NCBI GenBank assembly: GCA_017941735.1
Contig: JAGAVW010000040.1
Coordinates: 1-48,213, forward strand
Length of the DNA stretch: 48,213 bases
DNA from: Solobacterium sp.
Lineage (GTDB): Bacteria > Bacillota_I > Bacilli_A > Erysipelotrichales > Erysipelotrichaceae
Direction: 5' to 3'
Under the pieces are notes generated by a model, which saw nothing but the letters and a program-made list of their open reading frames with translations, did no database searches and was not told the DNA's origin. Of this stretch, positions 9,563-18,180 are shown in pieces. Each line of letters opens with the position of its first letter. Within the stretch, counting starts at the first letter, position 1. The position numbers and the translations under genes are program-made.

Positions 9563-11108
9563 AGATTTGGATTAAACCAATATCATACAAGTATAAAGAC
9601 ATATACAAAGGTAAAAAGGAATAAGTTGTATCATTGATATCATATCCAAGATTTTTGATGATACCTAATCGATATTTTAGGGTGTTGTAATGAATATATA
9701 AATAGTGCGAAGCTTGTTTGATGTTGAAGTGGGATTGTATATATACAAGAAGTGTTTTGATTAACGGGATATCATGATTCTTTTCAAACTCAACAAGAGG
9801 GCGTATCAAATCGTTCACAAGACTACTTAAATCATTTTTATCCATAGTTTTAATAATGCGGTAAAAATCAATAAAATCAGGGGGAATAATAAAAGTGTCG
9901 GGATTGTTTTCAATGATATATTGACTAGCATCCATGATTTGACGGTATCGGATAGGAAGTTGGCCAGCGTCATCAATTGGCTTAGTAACAGCGAATAAAT
10001 AATCATCATAAACAGGATCAGAGTTAATAATATTTTTAACTTTTTCCGTGGAGATTAATTCATTAAATTTTGAATTCAGTAAAAAAGTCACTTTATTTTG
10101 GAAAGAGATATATTTTACTTCTTCAAACTTGATGCCATATTCTTTGATAATGTCCGATTTTAATTGATTTACAATAACACCATTATTTGGCAAATCTTTT
10201 TTTGTTTTTCTGGATGTGACTAATATCATCAACATTGGAAATTCGATATGCCAATTATAGATTTTTCCTTCTTCGATAATATCTTGGTTTGTAGAATAGG
10301 AAGAGGTAAAGTTGATGACGAAGTTCATCAAAAATTGATCTAGGTGCATTGCTAAATCGGTTCTTCTTTGATGAACTTGTTTTAATAAAATTTTTATTAC
10401 CTCAATATTTGTATGAATGATTTGTCGATTATCGTTATCCGAGCGCAATACGATACGATAGATGTGCTGATCATTAAATGTGATTTCTTCTTTGTATACC
10501 AAATAATTATTTACCTTTTGCAAGATATTCTCTTGGATATTCGTATCTTCCAAATATGGCAGTAAAGAACTATCTGTATAATAATTTTTATCTTCTTGAT
10601 AAGAATACAAAACAACATCAAAGCCACTAATGTCGTGTGCCATATCAATTAATATTTGAGGAGAGGGGTTTTTCTGGATTAAATCCATGCATTCATTAAA
10701 ACGAGTATGGAACTGATGTTGATTATAGACGTTCGTCTGCAGTTCACTATGAATTGAAGTGAAGACGGAAGAAAGATTTGCTTCATAATGTAATAGAATA
10801 ATTGGAATATCATTATCATTTGCTGTTTCAATAATATTTTGTGGGATTTCATCCCCGAAACGAGTATGCGATATCACAATACCAGCTGTCTGCTTTTCTT
10901 TCATCACATCCACTAAACTCGTGAATAAATTACGGTCTCTTTGTATTAAATAAAAGGTTGTTAAAATAAGGGAGTTTTCGAAAATGTATTTATCGAAATC
11001 AGGAGTTTCAAGAATAGATACTTTCTTCACCGTTTTATCTAAATCTGCCTTTGTGATTACCTCGTAGGATTCAAAAATATGTTGATTAATTAAATCTTGT
11101 AATGTCAT
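9561..11108 (-). CDS. PucR-family transcriptional regulator
   Basis: A 515-aa regulator with an N-terminal PucR domain (opening MTLQDLINQHIF), a variable middle part and a C-terminal helix-turn-helix of the PucR/CdaR type (HYLYIHYNTLKYRLG). Relatives control purine and allantoin catabolism and usually respond to a pathway metabolite. I chose the ATG at 11108, which follows GGAGAGG at the right distance. An in-frame TTG at 11147 would add 13 residues but lies inside the promoter. The gene sits between the two catabolic units, divergent from unit B and convergent with unit A, so it is the obvious local regulator. Its promoter contains a candidate operator. Confidence 0.88.
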   Translation of the reverse strand: MTLQDLINQHIFESYEVITKADLDKTVKKVSILETPDFDKYIFENSLILTTFYLIQRDRNLFTSLVDVMKEKQTAGIVISHTRFGDEIPQNIIETANDNDIPIILLHYEANLSSVFTSIHSELQTNVYNQHQFHTRFNECMDLIQKNPSPQILIDMAHDISGFDVVLYSYQEDKNYYTDSSLLPYLEDTNIQENILQKVNNYLVYKEEITFNDQHIYRIVLRSDNDNRQIIHTNIEVIKILLKQVHQRRTDLAMHLDQFLMNFVINFTSSYSTNQDIIEEGKIYNWHIEFPMLMILVTSRKTKKDLPNNGVIVNQLKSDIIKEYGIKFEEVKYISFQNKVTFLLNSKFNELISTEKVKNIINSDPVYDDYLFAVTKPIDDAGQLPIRYRQIMDASQYIIENNPDTFIIPPDFIDFYRIIKTMDKNDLSSLVNDLIRPLVEFEKNHDIPLIKTLLVYIQSHFNIKQASHYLYIHYNTLKYRLGIIKNLGYDINDTTYSFLPLYMSLYLYDIGLIQI

Positions 11109-11135
11109 ATAAGTCCTCTCCAAGTTTATGAAAAC

Positions 11136-11164
11136 AGTATAAATCAATTGTCAAAAAAGGACAA
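11136..11164 (-). promoter_or_regulatory. pucR promoter overlapped by an inverted repeat
   Basis: Reading the minus strand, a -35 TTGTCC (11164-11159), a 17-base spacer and a -10 TATACT (11141-11136) precede the pucR start by 27 bases. The -35 box is the end of the inverted repeat at 11148-11164, which suggests autoregulation. Confidence 0.5.
11148..11164. promoter_or_regulatory. Candidate PucR operator, copy B
   Basis: The site reads TTGTC-AAAAAAG-GACAA, a perfect 5-7-5 inverted repeat that becomes ATTGTC/GACAAT if one base is added on each side. It lies between the divergent pucR and permease genes and shares its arms and spacing with copies A1 and A2. Confidence 0.5.
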
Positions 11165-11296
11165 TGTAAGGGGTTTCAAATCGTCCTCTTTCAATGAAGT
11201 ATAAATGTAATTTTTATATTAAGTTATAACTATAGAACAAGTGCAAATACTGAATTTAGGCCTAAGTTAATGCGCTAATTAAAGGGAGATTGAATT

Positions 11297-12826
11297 ATGA
11301 AAGTAAAATTATGGGTAAAAAGTGATTTAAATGGTTTTTTTGGACTATTTACCAACTGCCTAACAAACTTCCTTGTTATGGCAAGCTTACTGACCGTAGT
11401 TGTAGGATTTCCAAGTGAAGTAGTCTATGGAACAATCCTACCAGCATCGGGGCTATCTGTTTTTATCATTAATGTTTATTATGCATATATGGCATATAAA
11501 TTGGCGAAAAAAACAGGTAGAAATGATGTTACTGCAATGCCAGGTGGTCCTTCTGTAACACATATGTTCTTAATTGTGTTCATGATTTTAGGACCTGTTT
11601 ATTGGACGACTGGTAATGTAGATCTTGCATGGAATGCGGGTATTGCTTGGTGTGTGATTGAAGCTGTAATAGAAATCATAATGTCTTTTGTCGGCAAACA
11701 AATTCGAGAAAGAATACCACGTGTTGCAATGCTAGGATCGCTTGCGGGATTATCATTAACCTACATTTCTTTGAACCCTACATTTAATACCTTTGCAGTA
11801 TCTTACATTGGTATTGTATGTCTCATGATTGTCATGATGGGATTTGTTGGAAAAATAAGAATGCCTGCTGGGTTGCCGGTTGGATTAGTAGCTATTATTT
11901 TTGCGACAGTATTAGGATGGGCAACAGGCTATATGAATTGGGGTGCAGTCGTTGATTCTTTAGCAAACGTTCGCTTCTCGATTCCAATTCCTTCTATTTC
12001 TAGAATTATCAACGGGTTTACAGAAGCTTCAAAATACTTAGTTGCTGCAATCCCATTAGGTATTTATAATGCATTCGAAACTATGGATAATTTGGAATCT
12101 GCTTCGGTAACTGGAGATGATTACCCAACCCAAGAAGCAATGTTAAATGATGGGATTACTTCCTTTATTGCAGGGTTATTTGGTAGTCCATTCCCAACGG
12201 CTTGCTATATTGGCCAATCTGGTTGGAAAGAAGCCGGAGCACATATTGGATATTCCATTTTAACAGGAGTCATGATTCTCATCTTAACATTTACAGGGTT
12301 ATTTTCTTTGATTCTTAATGTTATTCCAGTTGTAGGTATTTACCCAATCTTAACGTATATTGGAGTAACGATAACATCGCAAGCGTTTACTTCAAGTGAT
12401 ATTAAATATGTTCCTGCCGCAATTGTTTCGCTCTTACCACACTTAGCTGACTGGTCGAAGAATGTTGCGGATAATGCATTGAGTGCAGCTGGTACTTCTG
12501 CAGGGGTAGTTGGTTTAGATGCGCTTATTAGTGGTGGCGTAGTATATAACGGCATGAGTGTGTTGGGTGCAGGGTCAATCATCGTAGGGATGATTCTAGG
12601 TAGTTTAATGGTATTCATTATGGATCACGACTGGAAGAAAGCTATGATTACTTCCGGAATTGGAGCAGTCTTAAGTTTCTTTGGTTTCATCCATGGTGCA
12701 GGTTCAATTGGCATTAATGTAAGTCCTAGTGTTACAGTAGGCTATGCGATTACAATCGCCTTATTTGCATATTACTATTTCAAAGAGAAAGATCAACCAT
12801 TAACTTTAAAAAAGGAAGGTGAGTAA
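11297..12826 (+). CDS. NCS2/AzgA-like nucleobase-type permease
   Basis: A 509-aa membrane protein with about 12-14 helices. The layout resembles xanthine/uracil and AzgA-type permeases: an early NxxxYAYMAYKLAKKTGR segment followed by TAMPGGPSV, and a later GSPFPTACYIGQSGWKEAGA stretch at the position of the conserved re-entrant region. It should take up a nucleobase-like ring. It is the first gene of unit B, with AAAGGGAG before the ATG, and is followed two bases later by the amidase. Family membership is judged from pattern and is less certain than the transporter role. Confidence 0.7.
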   Translation: MKVKLWVKSDLNGFFGLFTNCLTNFLVMASLLTVVVGFPSEVVYGTILPASGLSVFIINVYYAYMAYKLAKKTGRNDVTAMPGGPSVTHMFLIVFMILGPVYWTTGNVDLAWNAGIAWCVIEAVIEIIMSFVGKQIRERIPRVAMLGSLAGLSLTYISLNPTFNTFAVSYIGIVCLMIVMMGFVGKIRMPAGLPVGLVAIIFATVLGWATGYMNWGAVVDSLANVRFSIPIPSISRIINGFTEASKYLVAAIPLGIYNAFETMDNLESASVTGDDYPTQEAMLNDGITSFIAGLFGSPFPTACYIGQSGWKEAGAHIGYSILTGVMILILTFTGLFSLILNVIPVVGIYPILTYIGVTITSQAFTSSDIKYVPAAIVSLLPHLADWSKNVADNALSAAGTSAGVVGLDALISGGVVYNGMSVLGAGSIIVGMILGSLMVFIMDHDWKKAMITSGIGAVLSFFGFIHGAGSIGINVSPSVTVGYAITIALFAYYYFKEKDQPLTLKKEGE

Positions 12827-12828
12827 GT

Positions 12829-13488
12829 ATGGCAAAGTATTCTGTAAAAGCGAAACCATTTTCATTTGATTTTGATTTTAAACATACAGCGCTAATCATT
12901 ATTGATATGCAAAGAGATTTTTGTTATAAGGGCGGATTTGGAGAATCATTAGGAAATGATGTGACACCTACTTTCTCTATTATCCCAACTGTTGAAAAAA
13001 TCTTAAAAGCAGCTCGCAAAAAGAAGATGTTTGTCATCCATACTCGAGAAGGCCATCGTCCCGATTTATCGGATTGTCCTCCAGCAAAAATGGCTAGGAG
13101 TTCTTCGATTGGTACAATCGGCCCTATGGGTCGGATTCTTGTACGCGGGGAATATGGACATGATATTGTGGATGAATTACAACCAATCGATGGAGAACCG
13201 GTAATAGACAAACCAGGTAAAGATGCCTTTTATATGACAGATTTGGAGTTAATTCTACGAAACAAAGATATTCGAAATCTTATTGTTTGTGGGGTTACCA
13301 CACATGTTTGTGTACACACAACAATCCGTGCAGCGAACGATAGAGGTTTCAATTGTTTGATGATAGAAGATGGAACGGCTGCTTTTGATCCGAAAGATCA
13401 AGAAGCTGCAATTCGCATGATCAATCAGCAAGGTGGTATCTTTGGCTGGACAACAACATCTAAGGAAGTATTGAAGGTATTGAAGTGA
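12829..13488 (+). CDS. Isochorismatase-fold cysteine amidase, biuret hydrolase-like
   Basis: A 219-aa cysteine hydrolase of the isochorismatase superfamily. The catalytic triad is visible: Asp26 in IIDMQRDF, Lys128 in DKPGKDAFYMTDL, and Cys161 in GVTTHVCVHTT, with the expected cis-peptide at Val156-Thr157. The 33-residue spacing between Lys and Cys and the tail QQGGIFGW resemble biuret hydrolase as I recall it. Other members cut nicotinamide, ureidoacrylate or N-carbamoyl amino acids. It lies two bases after the permease, and its stop overlaps the GTG start of the next gene. In this cluster it may hydrolyse biuret to allophanate or deamidate a malonamate-like product; both are inference. Confidence 0.82.
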   Translation: MAKYSVKAKPFSFDFDFKHTALIIIDMQRDFCYKGGFGESLGNDVTPTFSIIPTVEKILKAARKKKMFVIHTREGHRPDLSDCPPAKMARSSSIGTIGPMGRILVRGEYGHDIVDELQPIDGEPVIDKPGKDAFYMTDLELILRNKDIRNLIVCGVTTHVCVHTTIRAANDRGFNCLMIEDGTAAFDPKDQEAAIRMINQQGGIFGWTTTSKEVLKVLK

Positions 13489-14249
13489 TATCAGTTGATG
13501 AATATTTATTATCAGATGGTAGATATCAAGGTATCTACCATCTGCATAGTGGATATAAAAAAGTGCTTAATTTTGTGAATGAGAATCGTGCCATTGTATC
13601 CGTTGTGAATGCCTCTATTTCAAGAGGGCCGGCAAGAATTCAACTTGATGAGGATATAGATTTCTTAACCACTAATAAATATGAAGCACTAAGAATTTGC
13701 GAACGAAATTTGCATATTTCAGATGAAGCTATACCATATGAACTATGGAAAGCAAAATCATTGAAGTTATCGTTTCATTATGACAAAGTACAATGCGTCA
13801 TTGCATATTTGGGCAAACGATTACAGCAACAAGAACAGGAACTCTTTGATTCTCATAGCAAAGTAGATCAATTAATTGTAGAAACAATTAAAACAAATTT
13901 AAAACAAGGACAACTTGAATCCTTATTAGGATTTGGTATGGGATTAACACCTTTAGGAGATGATTGTATCTTTGGTTATTTGTTTGGGATGAATTTGTTT
14001 GATACTAGTATTCCGGATATCTATTCAATTGCGAAAGAAAAAACGACACTTATTAGTTCAGAGTTTTTATACCATATGAATCAACAAAGGATATCGGATG
14101 CTTTATATAAGCTGGGAAAGTGCTTATTTGTAGATGAAAAAAATGTGGATGATTATATTTCAGAAATATTGCACTATGGTAGTTCGTCAGGTTATGGAAT
14201 TTTATTAGGATTAAAGAATTATTTAGAAAGAAGGAGTCAAAATGTCTAA
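13485..14249 (+). CDS. allH: DUF2877 protein, AllH-like subunit of a carbamoyltransferase
   Basis: A 254-aa DUF2877 protein, the family of YlbF/AllH of Escherichia coli. The family motif appears as GFGMGLTPLGDD (149-160). AllH together with AllF and AllG has been reported to form oxamate carbamoyltransferase, which converts oxalurate and phosphate to oxamate and carbamoyl phosphate. The start is GTG at 13485, overlapping the preceding stop (GTGA), and no separate ribosome binding site is evident. The 3' end overlaps the fdrA-like gene by eight bases. A perfect 13-pair hairpin lies 28 bases into the gene. The gene symbol rests on family and neighbours; the true substrate may not be oxalurate. 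Confidence 0.8.
   Translation: MISVDEYLLSDGRYQGIYHLHSGYKKVLNFVNENRAIVSVVNASISRGPARIQLDEDIDFLTTNKYEALRICERNLHISDEAIPYELWKAKSLKLSFHYDKVQCVIAYLGKRLQQQEQELFDSHSKVDQLIVETIKTNLKQGQLESLLGFGMGLTPLGDDCIFGYLFGMNLFDTSIPDIYSIAKEKTTLISSEFLYHMNQQRISDALYKLGKCLFVDEKNVDDYISEILHYGSSSGYGILLGLKNYLERRSQNV
13513..13544 (+). other. Strong intragenic hairpin at the 5' end of the DUF2877 gene
   Basis: The bases at 13513-13525 are a perfect reverse complement of 13532-13544 (13 pairs, loop TCAAGG). No T-run follows, so it is not a terminator. It falls just inside a gene that starts by GTGA coupling, and may modulate translation or protect a processed mRNA end. Confidence 0.6.
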
Positions 14250-15780
14250 GTTTACAAAAGTATTGAAAGATAGCTACTTTGATTCGGTCACTTTAATGTC
14301 ATTGTCTGCAAAGATAAAAAAAGAGACAAAGGCAAGTGAAGTGACCGTATTAATGGCAACCGATATGAATAAAGACTTAATTAGTAAAGTTGGGTTGGGC
14401 ACAGATGATGTGCTAAACGCCGGACAAAACGATTGTGTTATTGGGGTTGCGTGTGATGGAGATGCTGAGGAAATTGTTAATCGAATTGTTAAAGAACTAG
14501 AAGATGGAAATAATCAAAAAAAGGAAAAGAAAGAAGTTGTTTATCACACACAAGCACAATTTTACAAAGAAGAAGATCCAAATATTGTGGTGATATCTGC
14601 CCCAGGTAAATATGCTGCAAGAGAGGCAAAGATTGCGCTTGAAAACGGTAAACATGTGATGTTGTTTTCAGATAATGTCACCGAAGAGGAAGAGCTTTCT
14701 TTAAAACAGCTCGCATGCGAGAAAGAACTTTTATTGATGGGGCCAGATTGTGGTACAACCATCTTAAACGGGGTTGGATTATGTTTTGCAAACAATGTCA
14801 CGCGCGGGAATATTGGTATCGTGGGTGCTTCTGGAACAGGATTGCAAGAAGTAACGGTATTGATTGACAAACAAGGAGGAGGCATTTCGCAAGCACTCGG
14901 AGTTGGCGGTAGAGATTTGCATTCTGAAATTGGTGGTTTGATGACAATGCAATGCATGAAAGCATTAGACCAGGATGAGCAGACAAGTACGATTGTAGTT
15001 GTATCAAAACCACCAGCAAGTGATGTTGAAGAAAAAGTTGTACAATTGGCGCGAACACTGAGTAAGCCAGTAGTTTTGATTTTTATTGATGGGCAACCAA
15101 GAGAAGATGAAAATGGAGTATATTATTGTTCAAAGCTATCGGAAGGTGCATGTAAAGCAGTCGAAGTGACCAATCATTCTTTAAAGACATCATTTGATTT
15201 ATCGTCTGATGTTTTAGATGTATGTGCTAGAGAGCAATCAAAATTGACGCCAAACCAAAAGTATCTTAGAGCTCTTTATTGTGGAGGAACATTGTGTTCC
15301 GAAGCTTTAAGTATTACAAGAGGCGTTTTAAAAAAAGTGAAATCAAATTTGGCAAAAAAAGAGGAAGAAAAACTAAGCGATCCTCTTGTAAGTGAATACA
15401 ATACTATCATTGATATGGGAGATGATTTCTTTACGAATGGGAAACCACATCCAATGATTGAGCCCTCTATTCGTTTAGACCGAATCGTTCAAGAAGCAAA
15501 AGACCCGACGACTGCAGTGATACTATTAGATTTTGAACTTGGATATGGGTCACATGATGATCCAGTTGGGATTACCATCGATGCAATCCAAGAAGCAAGA
15601 CAAATTGCAGAGAATGAAGGGCGTTACTTAGTGTTTGTGGCATATATTTGTGGTACGGAAAAAGAAAAACAAAGTTATACAACGGCTAAAAAACTGTTAG
15701 AAGAGAACAGTGTTATAGTTACGAACACAAATGAGCAAGCTGCTACATTGGCAGTAAATGTATGCAAGGAGGTTCAATAA
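14242..15780 (+). CDS. allF: FdrA/AllF-like subunit of a carbamoyltransferase
   Basis: A 512-aa FdrA-family protein, built like the alpha/beta parts of succinyl-CoA ligase. Visible motifs are ISAPGKYAAREA (118-129), MGPDCGT (166-172), GIVGASGTGLQE (192-203) and ALGVGGRDL (218-226). Older annotations call the family acyl-CoA synthetase; in Escherichia coli the homologue is now linked to oxamate carbamoyltransferase activity with AllG and AllH. The ATG follows AGAAGGAG and overlaps the DUF2877 gene. It is followed one base later by the DUF1116 gene, so all three subunits are made together. No acyl-CoA pathway gene is nearby. Confidence 0.85.
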   Translation: MSKFTKVLKDSYFDSVTLMSLSAKIKKETKASEVTVLMATDMNKDLISKVGLGTDDVLNAGQNDCVIGVACDGDAEEIVNRIVKELEDGNNQKKEKKEVVYHTQAQFYKEEDPNIVVISAPGKYAAREAKIALENGKHVMLFSDNVTEEEELSLKQLACEKELLLMGPDCGTTILNGVGLCFANNVTRGNIGIVGASGTGLQEVTVLIDKQGGGISQALGVGGRDLHSEIGGLMTMQCMKALDQDEQTSTIVVVSKPPASDVEEKVVQLARTLSKPVVLIFIDGQPREDENGVYYCSKLSEGACKAVEVTNHSLKTSFDLSSDVLDVCAREQSKLTPNQKYLRALYCGGTLCSEALSITRGVLKKVKSNLAKKEEEKLSDPLVSEYNTIIDMGDDFFTNGKPHPMIEPSIRLDRIVQEAKDPTTAVILLDFELGYGSHDDPVGITIDAIQEARQIAENEGRYLVFVAYICGTEKEKQSYTTAKKLLEENSVIVTNTNEQAATLAVNVCKEVQ

Positions 15781-15781
15781 A

Positions 15782-17197
15782 ATGAAAATCAATGAATTGT
15801 TTGGAAAAGATTTATATGTTGTAAATATTGGTTCACCTACATTCTTAAAAGATTTAGATTCACAAAATGTAAAATACGAAAATCTTGAATGGGCACCTCC
15901 TGCACACGGAGATGTAGAACTCATTAAAGTCTTGGATAAATTAGAAAGACATAAAGAAGAAATAGATAAAGCAAATGATGAAGTAGTTGCGAAAGTAAAG
16001 GCAGCACAAGGGAAACTTGTAGATTGTAAAAAAGCAATTGATGCCATTCCAGGAATGAAACCCAATATGATTTTACATTCCGGTCCAGTCCAGGATTGGG
16101 AACATATGGCGGATCCTCAAAAAGGGGCAGTTTTAGGCGCAATTGTTTTTGAAGGATGGGCGAGCACTGTGGAAGAAGCAGAAGAATATCTAAAGACACA
16201 TGAAATTATTTTCAGCCCAAACCATCATCTTAATTCAGTTGGGCCAATGGCAGGTGTTGTATCTCCGTCGATGCCGGTGCATGTCTTATATGATGAAGTG
16301 AATGATACATATGCATACTGTCCATTAAATGAAGGTCTTGGTGGTGTCTTGCGTTTTGGGAAGAATACACCGGATGTTATTGAACGCTTATTATGGATGA
16401 AAAATGATTTTATGCCAGTGTTAGCAGAGGCATTAAAAATATGTGGTGGCATAGATGTACGAAACATCATTATGCAAGCATTAAATATGGGAGATGAATG
16501 CCATAATCGAAATAAAGCAGCAACTAGTTTATTCTTCCGCGAAATAACCATTCCAATTATGAAAACCAGTTTCCCAGAAGAACAAAAAGAAAAAGCGCTT
16601 GCGTTTATTACGAACAACGAACATTATTTCTTAAATCTTTCGATGCCTTATTGTAAGCTGGCACAATTAGCTGGAACAGGTGTAAAAAATGCATCTATCG
16701 TAACAATCATGAGTCGAAATGGTTATGAATTTGGGATTAAGATTTCGTGTTTACCAGATGAATGGTTTGTTGCACCAGCACTTATGGTAAAGGGATTATA
16801 TTTCCCAGGTTATTCAGAAGAAGATGCAGCACCGGACTTAGGAGATAGTTGTATTACAGAAACAAATGGAATTGGTGGTTTTGCAATGGCTGCAAGCCCA
16901 GCAATCGTAAAATTCGTTGGTGGCACAGTCGCAGATGCTTTTAACTATTCACAATCTATGCAAGAAATTACATGGTCTAACAATCCAAACTTCACATTAC
17001 CAGCTTTAGATTTCAAACCTTCTGCATTAGGGATTGATATTAGAAAAGTGATTGAATCGGGAGTGTTGCCAATCATCAATTCTGGGATCGCGCATAAAAA
17101 AGCAGGAATTGGACAAATTGGCGCTGGTCTTGTTACACCACCATTTGAGTGTTTCCGTAAAGCAATTATTGCATTTGCAGATCAATTTGAGGACTAA
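15782..17197 (+). CDS. allG: DUF1116 protein, YlbE/AllG-like subunit of a carbamoyltransferase
   Basis: A 471-aa DUF1116 protein, homologous to YlbE/AllG. Characteristic segments include HHLNSVGPMAGVVSPSMPV, GLGGVLRFGKNTPDVIERL and, near the C terminus, GIDIRKVIESGVLPIINSG followed by AHKKAGIGQIGAG. The start was set at the ATG at 15782, after AAGGAGG; an upstream in-frame ATG at 15758 would overlap the previous gene and has no such site. It is the largest subunit of the proposed carbamoyltransferase and is followed two bases later by carbamate kinase, the enzyme that would use its carbamoyl phosphate. Confidence 0.88.
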   Translation: MKINELFGKDLYVVNIGSPTFLKDLDSQNVKYENLEWAPPAHGDVELIKVLDKLERHKEEIDKANDEVVAKVKAAQGKLVDCKKAIDAIPGMKPNMILHSGPVQDWEHMADPQKGAVLGAIVFEGWASTVEEAEEYLKTHEIIFSPNHHLNSVGPMAGVVSPSMPVHVLYDEVNDTYAYCPLNEGLGGVLRFGKNTPDVIERLLWMKNDFMPVLAEALKICGGIDVRNIIMQALNMGDECHNRNKAATSLFFREITIPIMKTSFPEEQKEKALAFITNNEHYFLNLSMPYCKLAQLAGTGVKNASIVTIMSRNGYEFGIKISCLPDEWFVAPALMVKGLYFPGYSEEDAAPDLGDSCITETNGIGGFAMAASPAIVKFVGGTVADAFNYSQSMQEITWSNNPNFTLPALDFKPSALGIDIRKVIESGVLPIINSGIAHKKAGIGQIGAGLVTPPFECFRKAIIAFADQFED

Positions 17198-17199
17198 TA

Positions 17200-18135
17200 A
17201 TGGAAAAACAGACTGTAGTTGTGGCGTTAGGTGGAAATGCATTAGGTAATACACCAGCTGCACAATTAGAATTAGTAAAAAATACTGCTGGAGCAATTGT
17301 GGATTTGGCTTTAGAAGGCTATAAAGTAGTCATTGGACATGGCAACGGTCCACAAGTGGGAATGATTAATAATGCCATGGCTTATTCCGCTAACAATGGT
17401 GGCAATACACCAGAAATGCCTTTTGCGGAATGTGGTGCAATGAGTCAAGGATACATTGGTTATCATCTCCAACAAGCAATTCAAAATGAACTCGCAAAGA
17501 GGCAATCAAATATAAAATGTGTAACCGTTATCACACAAGTTGTAGTAGAAAAAGATGATCCGGGTTTTTCGAATCCAACAAAACCGGTGGGCATATTCTA
17601 TACCGAAGAAGAGGCCAAAAAGAAAATGGCAGATACGGGAGATATTTATGTTGAAGATGCTGGGAGAGGATATAGAAAAGTGGTGGCATCGCCTCTTCCG
17701 ATTCGCATACAAGAATTAGAACTCATTAAAACGTTATCTGATTCCGGTGCAATCGTGATTGCGATAGGTGGGGGAGGCATACCGGTGATTGAAGAAAATG
17801 GAGAATTACAAGGTGTCTCTGCGGTGATTGATAAAGACAATGCTTCTGCACGTTTAGCGATTGATTTAAATGCAGAACGACTTGTAATCCTAACGGCAGT
17901 AGAAAAGGTATGTATCAATTACAAAAAACCAGATCAAAAGGAACTTGATACGATGACTGTTGCAGAAGTAAGAGAGTATATATCTCAACAGCAATTTGCT
18001 AAAGGAAGTATGCTTCCAAAAGTAGAAGCTTGTGTTAAGTATGTCAATGAAACAGGCCATACGGCATTAATCACTTCTTTAGAATGTGCAAAAGAAGGAT
18101 TGAGAGGAACAACAGGTACGATTATCACGAAATAA
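17200..18135 (+). CDS. arcC: Carbamate kinase
   Basis: A 311-aa amino-acid-kinase-fold enzyme that transfers the phosphate of carbamoyl phosphate to ADP, giving ATP, CO2 and ammonia in the catabolic direction. Motifs include VALGGNALG (8-16), GHGNGPQVG (46-54), AIGGGGIPV, the nucleotide-site DKDNASARLA, LTAVEKV and KGSMLPKVEAC. Length is typical. No arginine deiminase or ornithine carbamoyltransferase is present, so this copy serves the transcarbamoylase genes just upstream, as the allK copy does in allantoin clusters. It is the last gene of unit B and is followed by a terminator. Confidence 0.95.
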   Translation: MEKQTVVVALGGNALGNTPAAQLELVKNTAGAIVDLALEGYKVVIGHGNGPQVGMINNAMAYSANNGGNTPEMPFAECGAMSQGYIGYHLQQAIQNELAKRQSNIKCVTVITQVVVEKDDPGFSNPTKPVGIFYTEEEAKKKMADTGDIYVEDAGRGYRKVVASPLPIRIQELELIKTLSDSGAIVIAIGGGGIPVIEENGELQGVSAVIDKDNASARLAIDLNAERLVILTAVEKVCINYKKPDQKELDTMTVAEVREYISQQQFAKGSMLPKVEACVKYVNETGHTALITSLECAKEGLRGTTGTIITK

Positions 18136-18180
18136 AGTTTGAGATGATTGCATATAAAGTTAAGCGAGGAAATCCCCTAA

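Noticed and set aside
11255..11266. Palindrome TTAGGCCTAA upstream of the permease as an operator
   Set aside because: It occurs once among the control regions and has no match upstream of unit A, so I have no support for it.
14242..15780. FdrA-like protein as an acyl-CoA synthetase
   Set aside because: It has ligase-like motifs, but its neighbours are DUF2877, DUF1116 and carbamate kinase, which fit a carbamoyltransferase complex better.
17200..18135. Carbamate kinase as part of an arginine deiminase pathway
   Set aside because: No arginine deiminase, ornithine carbamoyltransferase or arginine/ornithine antiporter is nearby; the coupled genes are the AllH-AllF-AllG set.
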